From Chloroflexota bacterium (lineage in GTDB: Bacteria > Chloroflexota > Dehalococcoidia > Dehalococcoidales > RBG-16-60-22), in NCBI GenBank assembly GCA_022574315.1, contig JACZSH010000010.1, forward strand, positions 1 to 21,786: 21,786 nt of DNA, read 5' to 3'. Shown here piece after piece: positions 15,117 through 21,180 of the stretch (its first letter is position 1; each line of letters begins with the position of its first letter). The notes beneath the pieces are model-generated. The model had not been told where the DNA came from and did no database searches. It saw only the letters and a list, made by a program, of their open reading frames with translations. A program made the position numbers and the translations under genes.

Positions 15117-15300
15117 GTATTCATGCGACGAATGCTCGCTACGATTTGAATTAAGACAACGCCTGGTGGATGAGGCCGAATATACCTGTCCGGAGTGCCG
15201 GGGAAGGACCCGACGGGTTTTTTCTCCGGTATCCGTCGTTTTCAAGGGTGCCGGCTTTTACTGCACGGATAGTAGCAAAGGAGGCGCCGCTCCTACCTGA
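15103..15300 (+). CDS. FmdB-family zinc-ribbon protein (65 aa)
   Basis: MPVYEYSCDECSLRFELRQR is the standard opening of the FmdB zinc-ribbon family, and C8/C11 with C29/C32 (YTCPECRGRTRRVFSPVS) complete the zinc site. VVFKGAGFYCTDS is the conserved C-terminal segment. The family is named for a putative regulator of formamidase genes but is very widespread and mostly uncharacterised. The ATG at 15103 lies within the end of the preceding gene with GGAGAAGG upstream. The same frame is open back to 15040, but that extension does not match the family. Confidence 0.9.
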   Translation: MPVYEYSCDECSLRFELRQRLVDEAEYTCPECRGRTRRVFSPVSVVFKGAGFYCTDSSKGGAAPT

Positions 15301-15313
15301 GGGTAATCCCCTT

Positions 15314-15332
15314 AAGTTACGGCGTAACTTTT
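15314..15332 (+). terminator. Hairpin terminator after the FmdB gene
   Basis: AAGTTAC (15314-15320), loop GGC, GTAACTT (15324-15330), then two more T. The stem is perfect but the T-run is short. It sits between the convergent FmdB and aminotransferase genes and may work in both directions. Confidence 0.45.
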
Positions 15333-15392
15333 AGCTGTCTAGGGTACTTGTTTTTCTCTCGCCTGCCTTTTTTGTCTCGCTTTGCGTTGTGC

Positions 15393-16748
15393 CTATGGTT
15401 TCAGATTACCTACTATCGAATACAGGATATCGAGCGCCTTGTCCACCTCTTCCCGGGTAATTATCAGCGGCGGGCAGAAAGCAATCCGGTCGCCGGGAGT
15501 GGTGCCGATATCGGATACTCTCAGGTAAATCCCTTTCTCCAGCCCTTCATCCTGGATTCGCTGCGTGATGTTCAGCTTCAGGTCAAATGGCTTCCTGGTC
15601 TTTTTGTCGGCTACGATTTCGATGCCTATCATCAGCCCGAGCCCGCTCACTTCTCCCACACAGGGCAGGGGCAAAAATTCCTTCTTCAGCCGTTCCATGG
15701 CGTACTTACCCATCTCGGCGGCATTTTCCACCACTTTGTCGCGCAGGTAAATCTCGATCGCCTTGATTGATGCCGCCGCGGAAGCCGGGTGTCCGGCGAA
15801 GGTATAAGAAGTCAGCCCCCGACCGATTAACGCCTGCCATATCTCGGCGCTGAAAGCTACCGCTCCGAAGGGCATGTAGGCGCCGGTGATGCCTTTCGAC
15901 ATGATAATAATATCCGGCCTGATGTTCCAGTGCTCCACGGTGAACATCTTACCCGTCCGGCCGAAACCGCACATCACCTCGTCGGCGATACACAGCACGT
16001 CGTGCTTACGGCAGATTTCCCGGACTATCGGCCAGTACTCCGGAGGCGGCGCGATCATGCCCGATGCCCCCATCTCCGGCTCGGCGATGAAAGCGGCGAT
16101 GTTGTTGGCGCCCTCTTTTTCAATTACTTCATTGAGATACCGGGCGCAGTTGATATCGCAGCCCGGGTATTTCAGGCCGAACATGCAGCGATAGCAGTAA
16201 TATGATGGTATGTGGATAAAGCCCGGCATTACCGGCGTAACTCCCCTCGTCAGTCCGCCCCGCCCCATACCGGTCGCCCCCAGCCCGCCGCCGGTGGTGC
16301 CGTGGTACGAGTCATAAAGGGCAATTATCTTGTACTTGCCGGTGCCTTTGGCGCTTGAGTACAGCCTTGACATCCGTATGGCCAGTTCCACTGCCCCGGA
16401 ACCGCTGGTGGTAAAGTTGAAGTGGTCCAGGCCCGGCGGGACTATTCCGCTCAGCTTCCGGGCGCATTCCACCGTCGCGTCATTAGTAAACCCGAAAAAG
16501 AGCATGCCGAAAGGCAGTTTCTCCAACTCGTCCCTGATGGCGTTGATGATTTCCTGCTGGCTGTATCCCAGGTTAACGCAGATTAGCTGGGAGCCGCTAT
16601 CAATGTATGTTGTTCCTTCCGTGTCCTGCAGGTATATCCCGTACCCTTTTTCCAGTACGATGCCGTTGTTCCCTCCGATTGCCCATCGGCTGCCCACGAT
16701 ATGCTCACGGTCATATTTCAACAATTTTTCGGTGCGTCGGCTGGTCAT
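15393..16748 (-). CDS. Class III (omega) aminotransferase
   Basis: This PLP-dependent fold-type I enzyme moves an amino group from a primary amine or omega-amino acid to a keto acid. The 451 residues show GxGIYLQDTEGTTYIDSGSQ near the N-terminus, TTSGSGAVELAIRMSR (113-128), the cofactor-stacking YHG (148-150), IAEPEMG (221-227), D256 in ADEVMCGFGRTG and the Schiff-base K285 in IIMSKGITGAYMPFG. An inserted Cys-rich stretch, YCYRCMFGLKYPGCDINC, with C185, C188, C197 and C201, is found in a subgroup that includes taurine-pyruvate-type enzymes. The substrate cannot be fixed from sequence. AAGGAGGG precedes the ATG. A 12-bp palindrome and a second inverted repeat lie just upstream. It is divergent from the aldolase gene. 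Confidence 0.9.
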   Translation of the reverse strand: MTSRRTEKLLKYDREHIVGSRWAIGGNNGIVLEKGYGIYLQDTEGTTYIDSGSQLICVNLGYSQQEIINAIRDELEKLPFGMLFFGFTNDATVECARKLSGIVPPGLDHFNFTTSGSGAVELAIRMSRLYSSAKGTGKYKIIALYDSYHGTTGGGLGATGMGRGGLTRGVTPVMPGFIHIPSYYCYRCMFGLKYPGCDINCARYLNEVIEKEGANNIAAFIAEPEMGASGMIAPPPEYWPIVREICRKHDVLCIADEVMCGFGRTGKMFTVEHWNIRPDIIIMSKGITGAYMPFGAVAFSAEIWQALIGRGLTSYTFAGHPASAAASIKAIEIYLRDKVVENAAEMGKYAMERLKKEFLPLPCVGEVSGLGLMIGIEIVADKKTRKPFDLKLNITQRIQDEGLEKGIYLRVSDIGTTPGDRIAFCPPLIITREEVDKALDILYSIVGNLKP

Positions 16749-16763
16749 TTCCCTCCTTTATTC

Positions 16764-16791
16764 CGGTACGTACCGCATCACGGGTTACCCG
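16764..16791. promoter_or_regulatory. Two palindromes upstream of the aminotransferase
   Basis: CGGTACGTACCG (16764-16775) is a perfect 12-bp palindrome lying just before the SD. CGGGT-T-ACCCG (16781-16791) follows and matches the CGGGT-C-ACCCG upstream of guaB3. Together they look like operator sites for one or two dimeric repressors. No regulator gene is adjacent. Confidence 0.4.
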
Positions 16792-16963
16792 GCGTAATTA
16801 CCTGCGGTATTTTCCCGGTGTAAACAGACTCGGCACTGGATACTTTAAGCCGTTTACCCCCCCTTTGTCAATGCCCGGTGGGGCAGTATTGGGCACTTGT
16901 CTGCGCTACCGCTGGTTCGGCTTATCGTTATCTATAGCGTGTAAATCGGTGCGCCCCCTGTTG

Positions 16964-16969
16964 TATAAT
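16964..16969 (+). promoter_or_regulatory. Candidate -10 box for the aldolase-dehydrogenase operon
   Basis: A perfect TATAAT at 16964-16969 would start transcription near 16976, about 65 nt before the ATG. No convincing -35 box is seen at 16-18 bp, so activation by a regulator is possible. Confidence 0.4.
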
Positions 16970-17040
16970 GATGGGGTGGTTTGGGTGGGCGTTCCGGCCG
17001 CCCTGCCGCCGCGTACTCACTGGTGAAGGAGGGTTATCAG

Positions 17041-17844
17041 ATGGACTGGGGAATGGCAAACCGCATGGCGCAGTTGATTCAACCGGATGGGCATGCCCTG
17101 TTTTTACCGGTCGACCACGGGTACTTCCAGGGGCCTACCCGCAAGCTGGAAGAACCCCGGCAGACCCTTGCCCCCCTCCTGCCCTATGCCGATGCCGTCT
17201 TTGTTACCCGGGGTGTACTGCGTGCCTGCCTGGACCCCGTTGGCGCCAAACCGGTCATTCTCCGTGTCTCCGGCGGTACCAGCATGGTCGGTAAAGACCT
17301 GGCCAATGAAGGGATTACCACTTCTATGGAAGAAGCCGTTCGGCTCAACGCGGCGGCGGTGGGCATCTCCGTTTTTGTCGGCAGCGACTACGAAAAAGAG
17401 ACGTTGCTGAATCTGGGTAAACTCGTCAATGAAGGGGAACGGCACGGAATACCGGTCATGGCGGTTACCGCCGTCGGCAAAGAGCTGGAAAAGCGGGATG
17501 CTCGCTATCTCGCCCTCGCCTGCCGCATCGCTGCCGAGCTTGGGGCGCGTGTCGTCAAGACTTATTGGTGTGAAGACTTTGAAAAAGTGACCCGGGGCTG
17601 CCCCGTGCCGGTGATTATGGCCGGCGGCCCCCAGGTCGATACCGCCCTCGATGTGCTTGAATTTGTCGATGACGGGATGCGTAAAGGTGCTATCGGCGTC
17701 AATTTGGGACGTAATATCTGGCAAAACGATTTCCCGGTGCCCATGATTAAGGCGATACGCGCCGTGGTTCATGGTAACGCCACCGCTCAAGAAGCGCACG
17801 AGCTTTTCACCAGTGAAAAGGAGAAGGAGACAAAAAGCAATTGA
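17041..17844 (+). CDS. LsrF-like class I aldolase/thiolase (DeoC/LacD fold)
   Basis: The 267 residues follow Escherichia coli LsrF (3-hydroxy-2,4-pentadione-5-phosphate thiolase of the AI-2 pathway) through nearly the whole chain as I remember it: a DWGM-x-x-R opening, PVDHGYFQGPT (23-33), VTRGVLR, RLNAAAVGISVFVGSDYEKE, AVTAVGKELEKRDARY, the catalytic Schiff-base lysine K173 in RVVKTYW, GCPVPVIMAGG and GRNIWQNDFPVPMIKAIRAV. The same fold serves class I fructose-bisphosphate aldolase and archaeal ADH synthase, so substrate is open, but the N-terminal and C-terminal signatures favour the LsrF group. No lsrK, lsrR, lsrG or lsr transporter is in the window. ATG 17041 has a strong AAGGAGGG; an in-frame upstream start at 16981 has none. 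Its stop overlaps the next gene by 4 bp. Confidence 0.85.
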   Translation: MDWGMANRMAQLIQPDGHALFLPVDHGYFQGPTRKLEEPRQTLAPLLPYADAVFVTRGVLRACLDPVGAKPVILRVSGGTSMVGKDLANEGITTSMEEAVRLNAAAVGISVFVGSDYEKETLLNLGKLVNEGERHGIPVMAVTAVGKELEKRDARYLALACRIAAELGARVVKTYWCEDFEKVTRGCPVPVIMAGGPQVDTALDVLEFVDDGMRKGAIGVNLGRNIWQNDFPVPMIKAIRAVVHGNATAQEAHELFTSEKEKETKSN

Positions 17845-18890
17845 CCGCGGCCGGAAAAACCATGCGTGTCGCCGTCTGGTATAACAACCGGGACGTGCGT
17901 ATCGAGGAGCGGCCGGTACCTCGCATCGGCCCCGGAGAGCTGCTCGTCCGCGTCGACGCCAGCGGTATCTGCGGCAGCGACGCTATGGAGTGGTATCGTA
18001 TCGACCGCGCCCCGCTGGTGCTGGGCCACGAAATCGGCGGGCAGGTGGTTGAAATCGGCGACGGTGTCGAGCGCTTTCGGGTCGGCGACCGTGTTTCCGC
18101 CGCCCACCACGTCCCCTGCAATACCTGTTACTACTGTCTCCGCGGCCACCACACCCTCTGCGAGACCCTGCGCCGGACTAATTTCGACCCCGGTGGTTTC
18201 GCCGAGTATATCCGTCTTCCGGCTATTAATGTCGACCGCGGTGTCTTCCTGTTGCCTGATGAAATGTCGGCCGAAGAAGCCACTTTTATCGAACCGCTGG
18301 CCTGCGTCCTGCGCGGCCAGAGAATAGCCGGCTTGCGCTCGGGAGACAGCGTCCTCGTTATCGGCAGCGGCATCGCCGGCCTGCTTCATATCTTGCTCGC
18401 CCGCGCCCTCGGGGCGCGCCGGGTCATGGCGACCGACATCAATCAGTTCCGACTCGACACCGCCCGGGAATTAGGTGCGGATACCGTCATCCCTGCCGAA
18501 GAAAACCTGCCTGACCGTATCCGCCAGAGCAATCAGGGACGCCTGGCCGACCTGGTCATCGTCTGCACCGGCGCCACCCCGGCGGCTCTTCAGGCTTTAG
18601 CGTCGGTGGAACCCGGCGGCACTGTTTTGCTCTTTGCTCCCACTGACCCCGCCGTAACCCTTCCCCTGTCCCTGCATCAGCTTTTCTGGCGCACCGACGT
18701 TACCGTCACTTCTTCCTACGCCAACAGCCCCGCCGACTTTCAGACGGCGCTCGATTTGATTCGTGCCGGCAGTGTCCTGGTACCGCCCATGATTACCCAC
18801 CGGCTCGGCCTCTCGCAGACAGGGCTTGGTTTCCAGCTCGTCGCCGGCGCGCAGGACTCTATCAAGGTGATTATCGAGCCCCAGCGTTAA
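17841..18890 (+). CDS. Zinc-dependent medium-chain alcohol/polyol dehydrogenase
   Basis: This is an MDR-superfamily NAD(P)-dependent dehydrogenase of the sorbitol/threonine dehydrogenase branch. Catalytic zinc ligands are C44 (GICGSD), H63-E64 (LGHEIGG) and E151 (FIEPLAC). The structural zinc site is C93, C96, C99 and C107 (CNTCYYCLRGHHTLC). The Rossmann motif is GSGIAG (175-180), with D199 at the end of the second strand, which favours NAD over NADP. I list the TTG start at 17841 because it overlaps the aldolase stop as TTGA with AAGGAG upstream; ATG 17862 would remove seven residues and is a real alternative. Tight coupling implies that the dehydrogenase makes the aldolase substrate or uses its product. 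The true polyol or hydroxyketone substrate is unknown. Confidence 0.88.
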   Translation: MTAAGKTMRVAVWYNNRDVRIEERPVPRIGPGELLVRVDASGICGSDAMEWYRIDRAPLVLGHEIGGQVVEIGDGVERFRVGDRVSAAHHVPCNTCYYCLRGHHTLCETLRRTNFDPGGFAEYIRLPAINVDRGVFLLPDEMSAEEATFIEPLACVLRGQRIAGLRSGDSVLVIGSGIAGLLHILLARALGARRVMATDINQFRLDTARELGADTVIPAEENLPDRIRQSNQGRLADLVIVCTGATPAALQALASVEPGGTVLLFAPTDPAVTLPLSLHQLFWRTDVTVTSSYANSPADFQTALDLIRAGSVLVPPMITHRLGLSQTGLGFQLVAGAQDSIKVIIEPQR

Positions 18891-19001
18891 GCGGAAAACC
18901 TTACCCGCTCAGCCAGATTTTGTTTCCCCAATTGGGCTGAATCCCCTGAGGCGCGGCGGGGTATCAGTCTGGTTCATATCCGGGGTCATTTTTAGTTCAA
19001 A

Positions 19002-19044
19002 TGTGACCTTGGTCATATCATCCGGCCGTTAGCCGCCTTAGAAT
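19002..19044 (+). promoter_or_regulatory. CRP-type site and class II-like promoter of the DUF427 gene
   Basis: TGTGA-CCTTGG-TCATA (19002-19017) differs by one base from the E. coli CRP core TGTGA-N6-TCACA. A -10 box TAGAAT lies at 19039-19044 and there is no good -35 box. If transcription starts 7 nt after the -10, at 19051, the site centre (19009.5) is at -41.5, the standard class II activator position. The leader would be about 49 nt, with AAGGAGGG before the ATG. Confidence 0.55.
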
Positions 19045-19099
19045 AAATTTAACAAGGTATATGATTCCATTTTGTGCCACGGATAAGGAGGGTGCGGTG

Positions 19100-19435
19100 A
19101 TGTTTAGTTTGAAAAGCTTGGGACGTAAAAAGAAAACGGCTAAAGCTATCTGGAAGAATACCGTGCTGGCCGAGAGCGATAAAATTCAGATATTAGAGGG
19201 CAACGTTAATTTCCCTATGGAGTCGGTCAACTGGGAGTATCTAAAACCGGCTAGCCTGCGTCACACCTGCCCCTGGAAGGGTAAAATAGCTTATTTCGAT
19301 ATTGTCGTCGATGGTAAGGTAAATAAAAATGCGGCCTGGACTTATCCAGACCCCCTGGCGCCAGCCCGGTATGTTAAGGATTATGTGGCCTTCGGCACTT
19401 TGCCGCTCGGGGGGACGGTAAAAGTAGAGAGCTAG
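19100..19435 (+). CDS. DUF427-family protein (111 aa)
   Basis: The family is a small beta-rich domain (PF04248, also listed as NTP_transf_9) with no settled biochemical role. Its signature is present here: AIWKNTVLAES near the start, then HTCPWKGKIAYFDIVVDG and the closing WTYPDPLAPARYVKDYVAF. The N-terminus is a Lys/Arg-rich extension (LGRKKKTAK) not needed for the fold. ATG 19100 has an excellent AAGGAGGG SD; the ATG at 19061 in the same frame does not and would lie just after the predicted transcription start. It is monocistronic, with a CRP-like site at the promoter. Confidence 0.88.
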   Translation: MFSLKSLGRKKKTAKAIWKNTVLAESDKIQILEGNVNFPMESVNWEYLKPASLRHTCPWKGKIAYFDIVVDGKVNKNAAWTYPDPLAPARYVKDYVAFGTLPLGGTVKVES

Positions 19436-19566
19436 GCACACCCGCCTAATCCGGTCTTAACCGCCCCGGCGCCTTCCTTTACTCGCCGTGACCGATGTTA
19501 TTTCATCTCACTTCTTCTTATCTTCGCCGCCTTTTTCTCTCCCGGATTGATTGCGCCCTGAGTTTA

Positions 19567-19595
19567 TTGACATTCACCTCAGGAACACTTAAAAT
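19567..19595 (+). promoter_or_regulatory. Promoter of the DUF2148 gene
   Basis: TTGACA (19567-19572), 17 bp, TAAAAT (19590-19595): 11 of 12 consensus bases. The start would be near 19602, 43 nt before the ATG. Confidence 0.65.
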
Positions 19596-19644
19596 CTCTG
19601 GAGACTAAATTACGACCCAAAACCGGTAAAGGAGAAAGGTATAA

Positions 19645-20217
19645 ATGGCTCAGATGACCAGCCAGCAGATTGAGAAGAACGCCGTAACGATGGTGGCTGC
19701 CCTGATGGCGGCCGGTTCGCGCACCGCACCAAAGACGCGAGGGATTGACAGTACCGCCAGCTTGTTCCTGGAGGGTGATGATTTGGAAAAACTCGCTCTG
19801 GCTATGGAGCGGAAAGCCGATATTAAACCGGACTACCTGGCCACTTTTAGAAGAGACGCCAAGAACGTCAGGAAATCCGCCTGCGTCCTGCTCATTGGTG
19901 TTACCGGGGAGCCTAAGAAAATCGAACAGCCACTGGATTGTGGTGCCTGCGGCTATGCCAGCTGTGAGCATCTGGCCAAGGCAAGAAAGAAAATGCCGCC
20001 CCGGGATTTTGGCGGCCCCGTTTGCATGTTTCAGGCGATGGATTTGGGTATCGCTCTGGGTTCGGCGGTTAAACTGGCTGCCGACCTTTGTATCGATAAT
20101 CGAATCATGTACACCATCGGGGCGGCCGCCAAAGACCTGGGATTACTGGATTCTGATGTCATTATGGGCATCCCGCTGTCGATAAGTGGCAAAAGCCCGT
20201 ACTTCGACCGCGGGTAA
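19645..20217 (+). CDS. DUF2148 ferredoxin-domain protein (190 aa)
   Basis: This belongs to the uncharacterised family of proteins with a ferredoxin-like cysteine motif (DUF2148/COG4739). The N-terminal half is helical (MVAALMAAGSRTAPKTRGID). The metal motif DCGACGYASCEHL supplies C99, C102 and C107, with C127 (GGPVCMF) as the probable fourth ligand of an Fe-S cluster. The C-terminal part, MDLGIALGSAVKLAADL and VIMGIPLSISGKSPYFDR, is the conserved end of the family. Members are common in anaerobes and tend to sit near other redox genes, but no reaction is known. The SD is AAAGGAGAAAGG. Confidence 0.87.
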   Translation: MAQMTSQQIEKNAVTMVAALMAAGSRTAPKTRGIDSTASLFLEGDDLEKLALAMERKADIKPDYLATFRRDAKNVRKSACVLLIGVTGEPKKIEQPLDCGACGYASCEHLAKARKKMPPRDFGGPVCMFQAMDLGIALGSAVKLAADLCIDNRIMYTIGAAAKDLGLLDSDVIMGIPLSISGKSPYFDRG

Positions 20218-20299
20218 CTCTGGTACACTATCTGATTGCCGGACATATCAATTCCAGTCAGGTTGATTACCTTGCCACTGATGCCACGACTTCAGGGTA

Positions 20300-20327
20300 T
20301 TGACAATCAACCGGATAGGACTATAAT
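20300..20327 (+). promoter_or_regulatory. Promoter of leader copy 1
   Basis: TTGACA (20300-20305), 16 bp, TATAAT (20322-20327), a full consensus match. The surrounding string TATTGACAATCA ... ATAGGACTATAATT is shared base for base with the promoter at 20946-20973 except for a variable five-base centre. Confidence 0.75.
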
Positions 20328-20333
20328 TGAGTC

Positions 20334-20437
20334 GCTGAATATGACTTGTCTTTACCGCATATTGGTATAGAGGCATGGTGATGAAAAAGCGGTGCTGGTG
20401 ACCGCTTAATGATATGGCGGTGGCCGGCGCCCTTTTT
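20334..20437 (+). ncRNA. Structured leader copy 1 (attenuator-like), before the 20544 gene
   Basis: The predicted transcript start is 20334. Near the 3' end, hairpin A is AAGCGGT (20387-20393)/ACCGCTT (20401-20407) with a 7-nt loop. The segment GGTGCTGG (20391-20398), which overlaps hairpin A, can instead pair with CCGGCGCC (20424-20431, two G-U pairs), directly before TTTTT (20433-20437). A third option is the local hairpin GGTG-GCCGG-CGCC (20419-20431). Thus hairpin A and the long-range stem compete. A short frame ATG GTG ATG AAA AAG CGG TGC TGG TGA (20375-20401) ends inside the loop. I do not recognise a known riboswitch class. Confidence 0.5.
20416..20437 (+). terminator. Intrinsic terminator of leader copy 1
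   Basis: GGYG-GCCGG-CGCC followed by C and TTTTT. It lies between the promoter at 20300 and the gene at 20544, so full-length mRNA needs read-through. The same core recurs at 21079-21102 and 21562-21580. Confidence 0.6.
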
Positions 20438-20543
20438 GGTTTGAGCTATACGATTGCTGGCGTAATTATAACCTTGACTAAGGAGAATGAGGTAGAAATT
20501 ACATCCTGCCAGGTGGCCGAGTAAGAACTGTCCAGGATAAAGA

Positions 20544-20933
20544 ATGACGGACGAATCTGAAATTGCCGGGCCGGTTAGCCCGGAAATAGAGCGAGAAGCA
20601 GCACAGAGGGCAAGCTACAGAGCTAAAGCGGCCAGGTGGGACCTTGACGTGGCCGTATTCTTTTTTGCCATTTTGACTATTGTCATAATCTTATTGTTTC
20701 AAGGGATTGGCTATGAGATTGTAGCCACAGTTGCCGGGCTTGGATTAGCCCTGGGCTGGCTCATGGGATGGAGAAAGGGGAAGCAACAATACGAGAGTTT
20801 CTATCAGGAAGAGCTGACAGAGTTGCAGCGAGAATTAGAGAGGAAGAAAAAGCCGGAGGAGGCAATGATAGAGGAAACGATAGATAAGAAAGTTCGGGAA
20901 GCAATGCGCCAGAGGTGGGAGAAGTGGCGATAG
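20544..20933 (+). CDS. Two-TM membrane protein with coiled-coil tail (129 aa), unknown function
   Basis: I do not recognise a family. An acidic then basic N-terminus (1-33, PEIEREAAQRASYRAKAARW) leads into TM1 (about 36-53, VAVFFFAILTIVIILLF) and TM2 (about 57-74, YEIVATVAGLGLALGWLMG). A Lys/Arg/Glu-rich helical tail (77-129) with heptad-like spacing (ELTELQRELERKKK ... KKVREAMRQRWEKW) should lie in the cytoplasm. There is no signal peptide. AGGATAAAGA precedes the ATG. The gene sits behind structured leader copy 1 and is followed by copy 2, so it appears to share control with the ACT-domain gene rather than an operon. Confidence 0.75.
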   Translation: MTDESEIAGPVSPEIEREAAQRASYRAKAARWDLDVAVFFFAILTIVIILLFQGIGYEIVATVAGLGLALGWLMGWRKGKQQYESFYQEELTELQRELERKKKPEEAMIEETIDKKVREAMRQRWEKWR

Positions 20934-20945
20934 TGATTTGGGCTA

Positions 20946-20973
20946 TTGACAATCAGCAAAATAGGACTATAAT
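20946..20973 (+). promoter_or_regulatory. Promoter of leader copy 2
   Basis: TTGACA (20946-20951), 16 bp, TATAAT (20968-20973). It is nearly identical to the promoter at 20300-20327, including the flanks CAATCA and ATAGGACTATAATT. The start would be near 20980, giving a 200-nt leader to the ACT gene. Confidence 0.75.
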
Positions 20974-20979
20974 TCAGGT

Positions 20980-21102
20980 CACTCGATATGAAATAACCTT
21001 AAAAAATAAATAAAGACGGTGGTTGGGTATGATGGGCATGAAGCGATGGGCACTAGCAAAATCGCTGCGTAATACGTGGTGGCTGGTGCCCATTTACTTT
21101 TT
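20980..21102 (+). ncRNA. Structured leader copy 2 (attenuator-like), before the ACT gene
   Basis: Hairpin A is AGCGAT (21042-21047)/ATCGCT (21061-21066). Its loop contains the 5' arm of a 12-bp stem, ATGGGCACTAGC (21046-21057) with GCTGGTGCCCAT (21082-21093, one G-U), followed by TTTTT at 21098-21102. The two helices share 21046-21047, and no linker spans the 10-bp groove, so a full pseudoknot is unlikely and they should be mutually exclusive: terminator versus antiterminator. A second ATGGGCA at 21032-21038 could compete for the same 3' arm. A 25-codon frame (21029-21106) with three Trp codons runs through the structure. Confidence 0.55.
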
Positions 21103-21106
21103 ATAG
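21029..21106 (+). CDS. Possible Trp-containing leader peptide (25 aa)
   Basis: The frame encodes MMGMKRW, then a basic middle, then TWWLVPIYFL and TAG. It contains one single and one tandem Trp codon, the tandem pair lying at 21077-21082 at the edge of the 3' arm of the long stem. Copy 1 has the related short frame MVMKKRCW (20375-20401). The SD is weak (GGTGG). It may be a true attenuator leader peptide or a chance frame over conserved RNA structure. Confidence 0.3.
   Translation: MMGMKRWALAKSLRNTWWLVPIYFL
21046..21102 (+). terminator. Long-stem terminator of leader copy 2
   Basis: A 12-bp stem (21046-21057 with 21082-21093) and a run TTTACTTTTT. It would stop transcription about 80 nt before the ACT gene, so it probably works as a conditional terminator. 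Confidence 0.6.
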
Positions 21107-21180
21107 GTCCCAAATAAAAGAATAGATGTGGGAAGAAATGCCAGAAATCAAAATACCAGAATAAATAAAGGAGGAAAATC

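Larger units (their letters stand above)
20218..20543. other. Intergenic region with first structured leader (326 bp)
   Basis: 20218-20299 shows nothing I can name. 20300-20437 holds a strong promoter and a structured leader with a terminator, annotated below. 20438-20543 is a run-on segment to the next ATG with no promoter or repeat that I trust. No gene larger than the 8-codon leader frame is supported. Confidence 0.6.

Noticed and set aside
18897..18964. Terminator after the zinc dehydrogenase
   Set aside because: Several GC-rich inverted repeats (CCCAATTGGG, CAGCC/GGCTG, CCCC/GGGG) can be drawn, but none has a good stem followed by a T-run.
20980..21180. T-box or fluoride riboswitch upstream of the ACT gene
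   Set aside because: The T-box AGGGTGGNACCGCG core is absent. Hairpin A plus distal pairing recalls the fluoride fold, but conserved loop bases are missing in copy 1, a full pseudoknot is sterically unlikely in copy 2, and no fluoride exporter is near.
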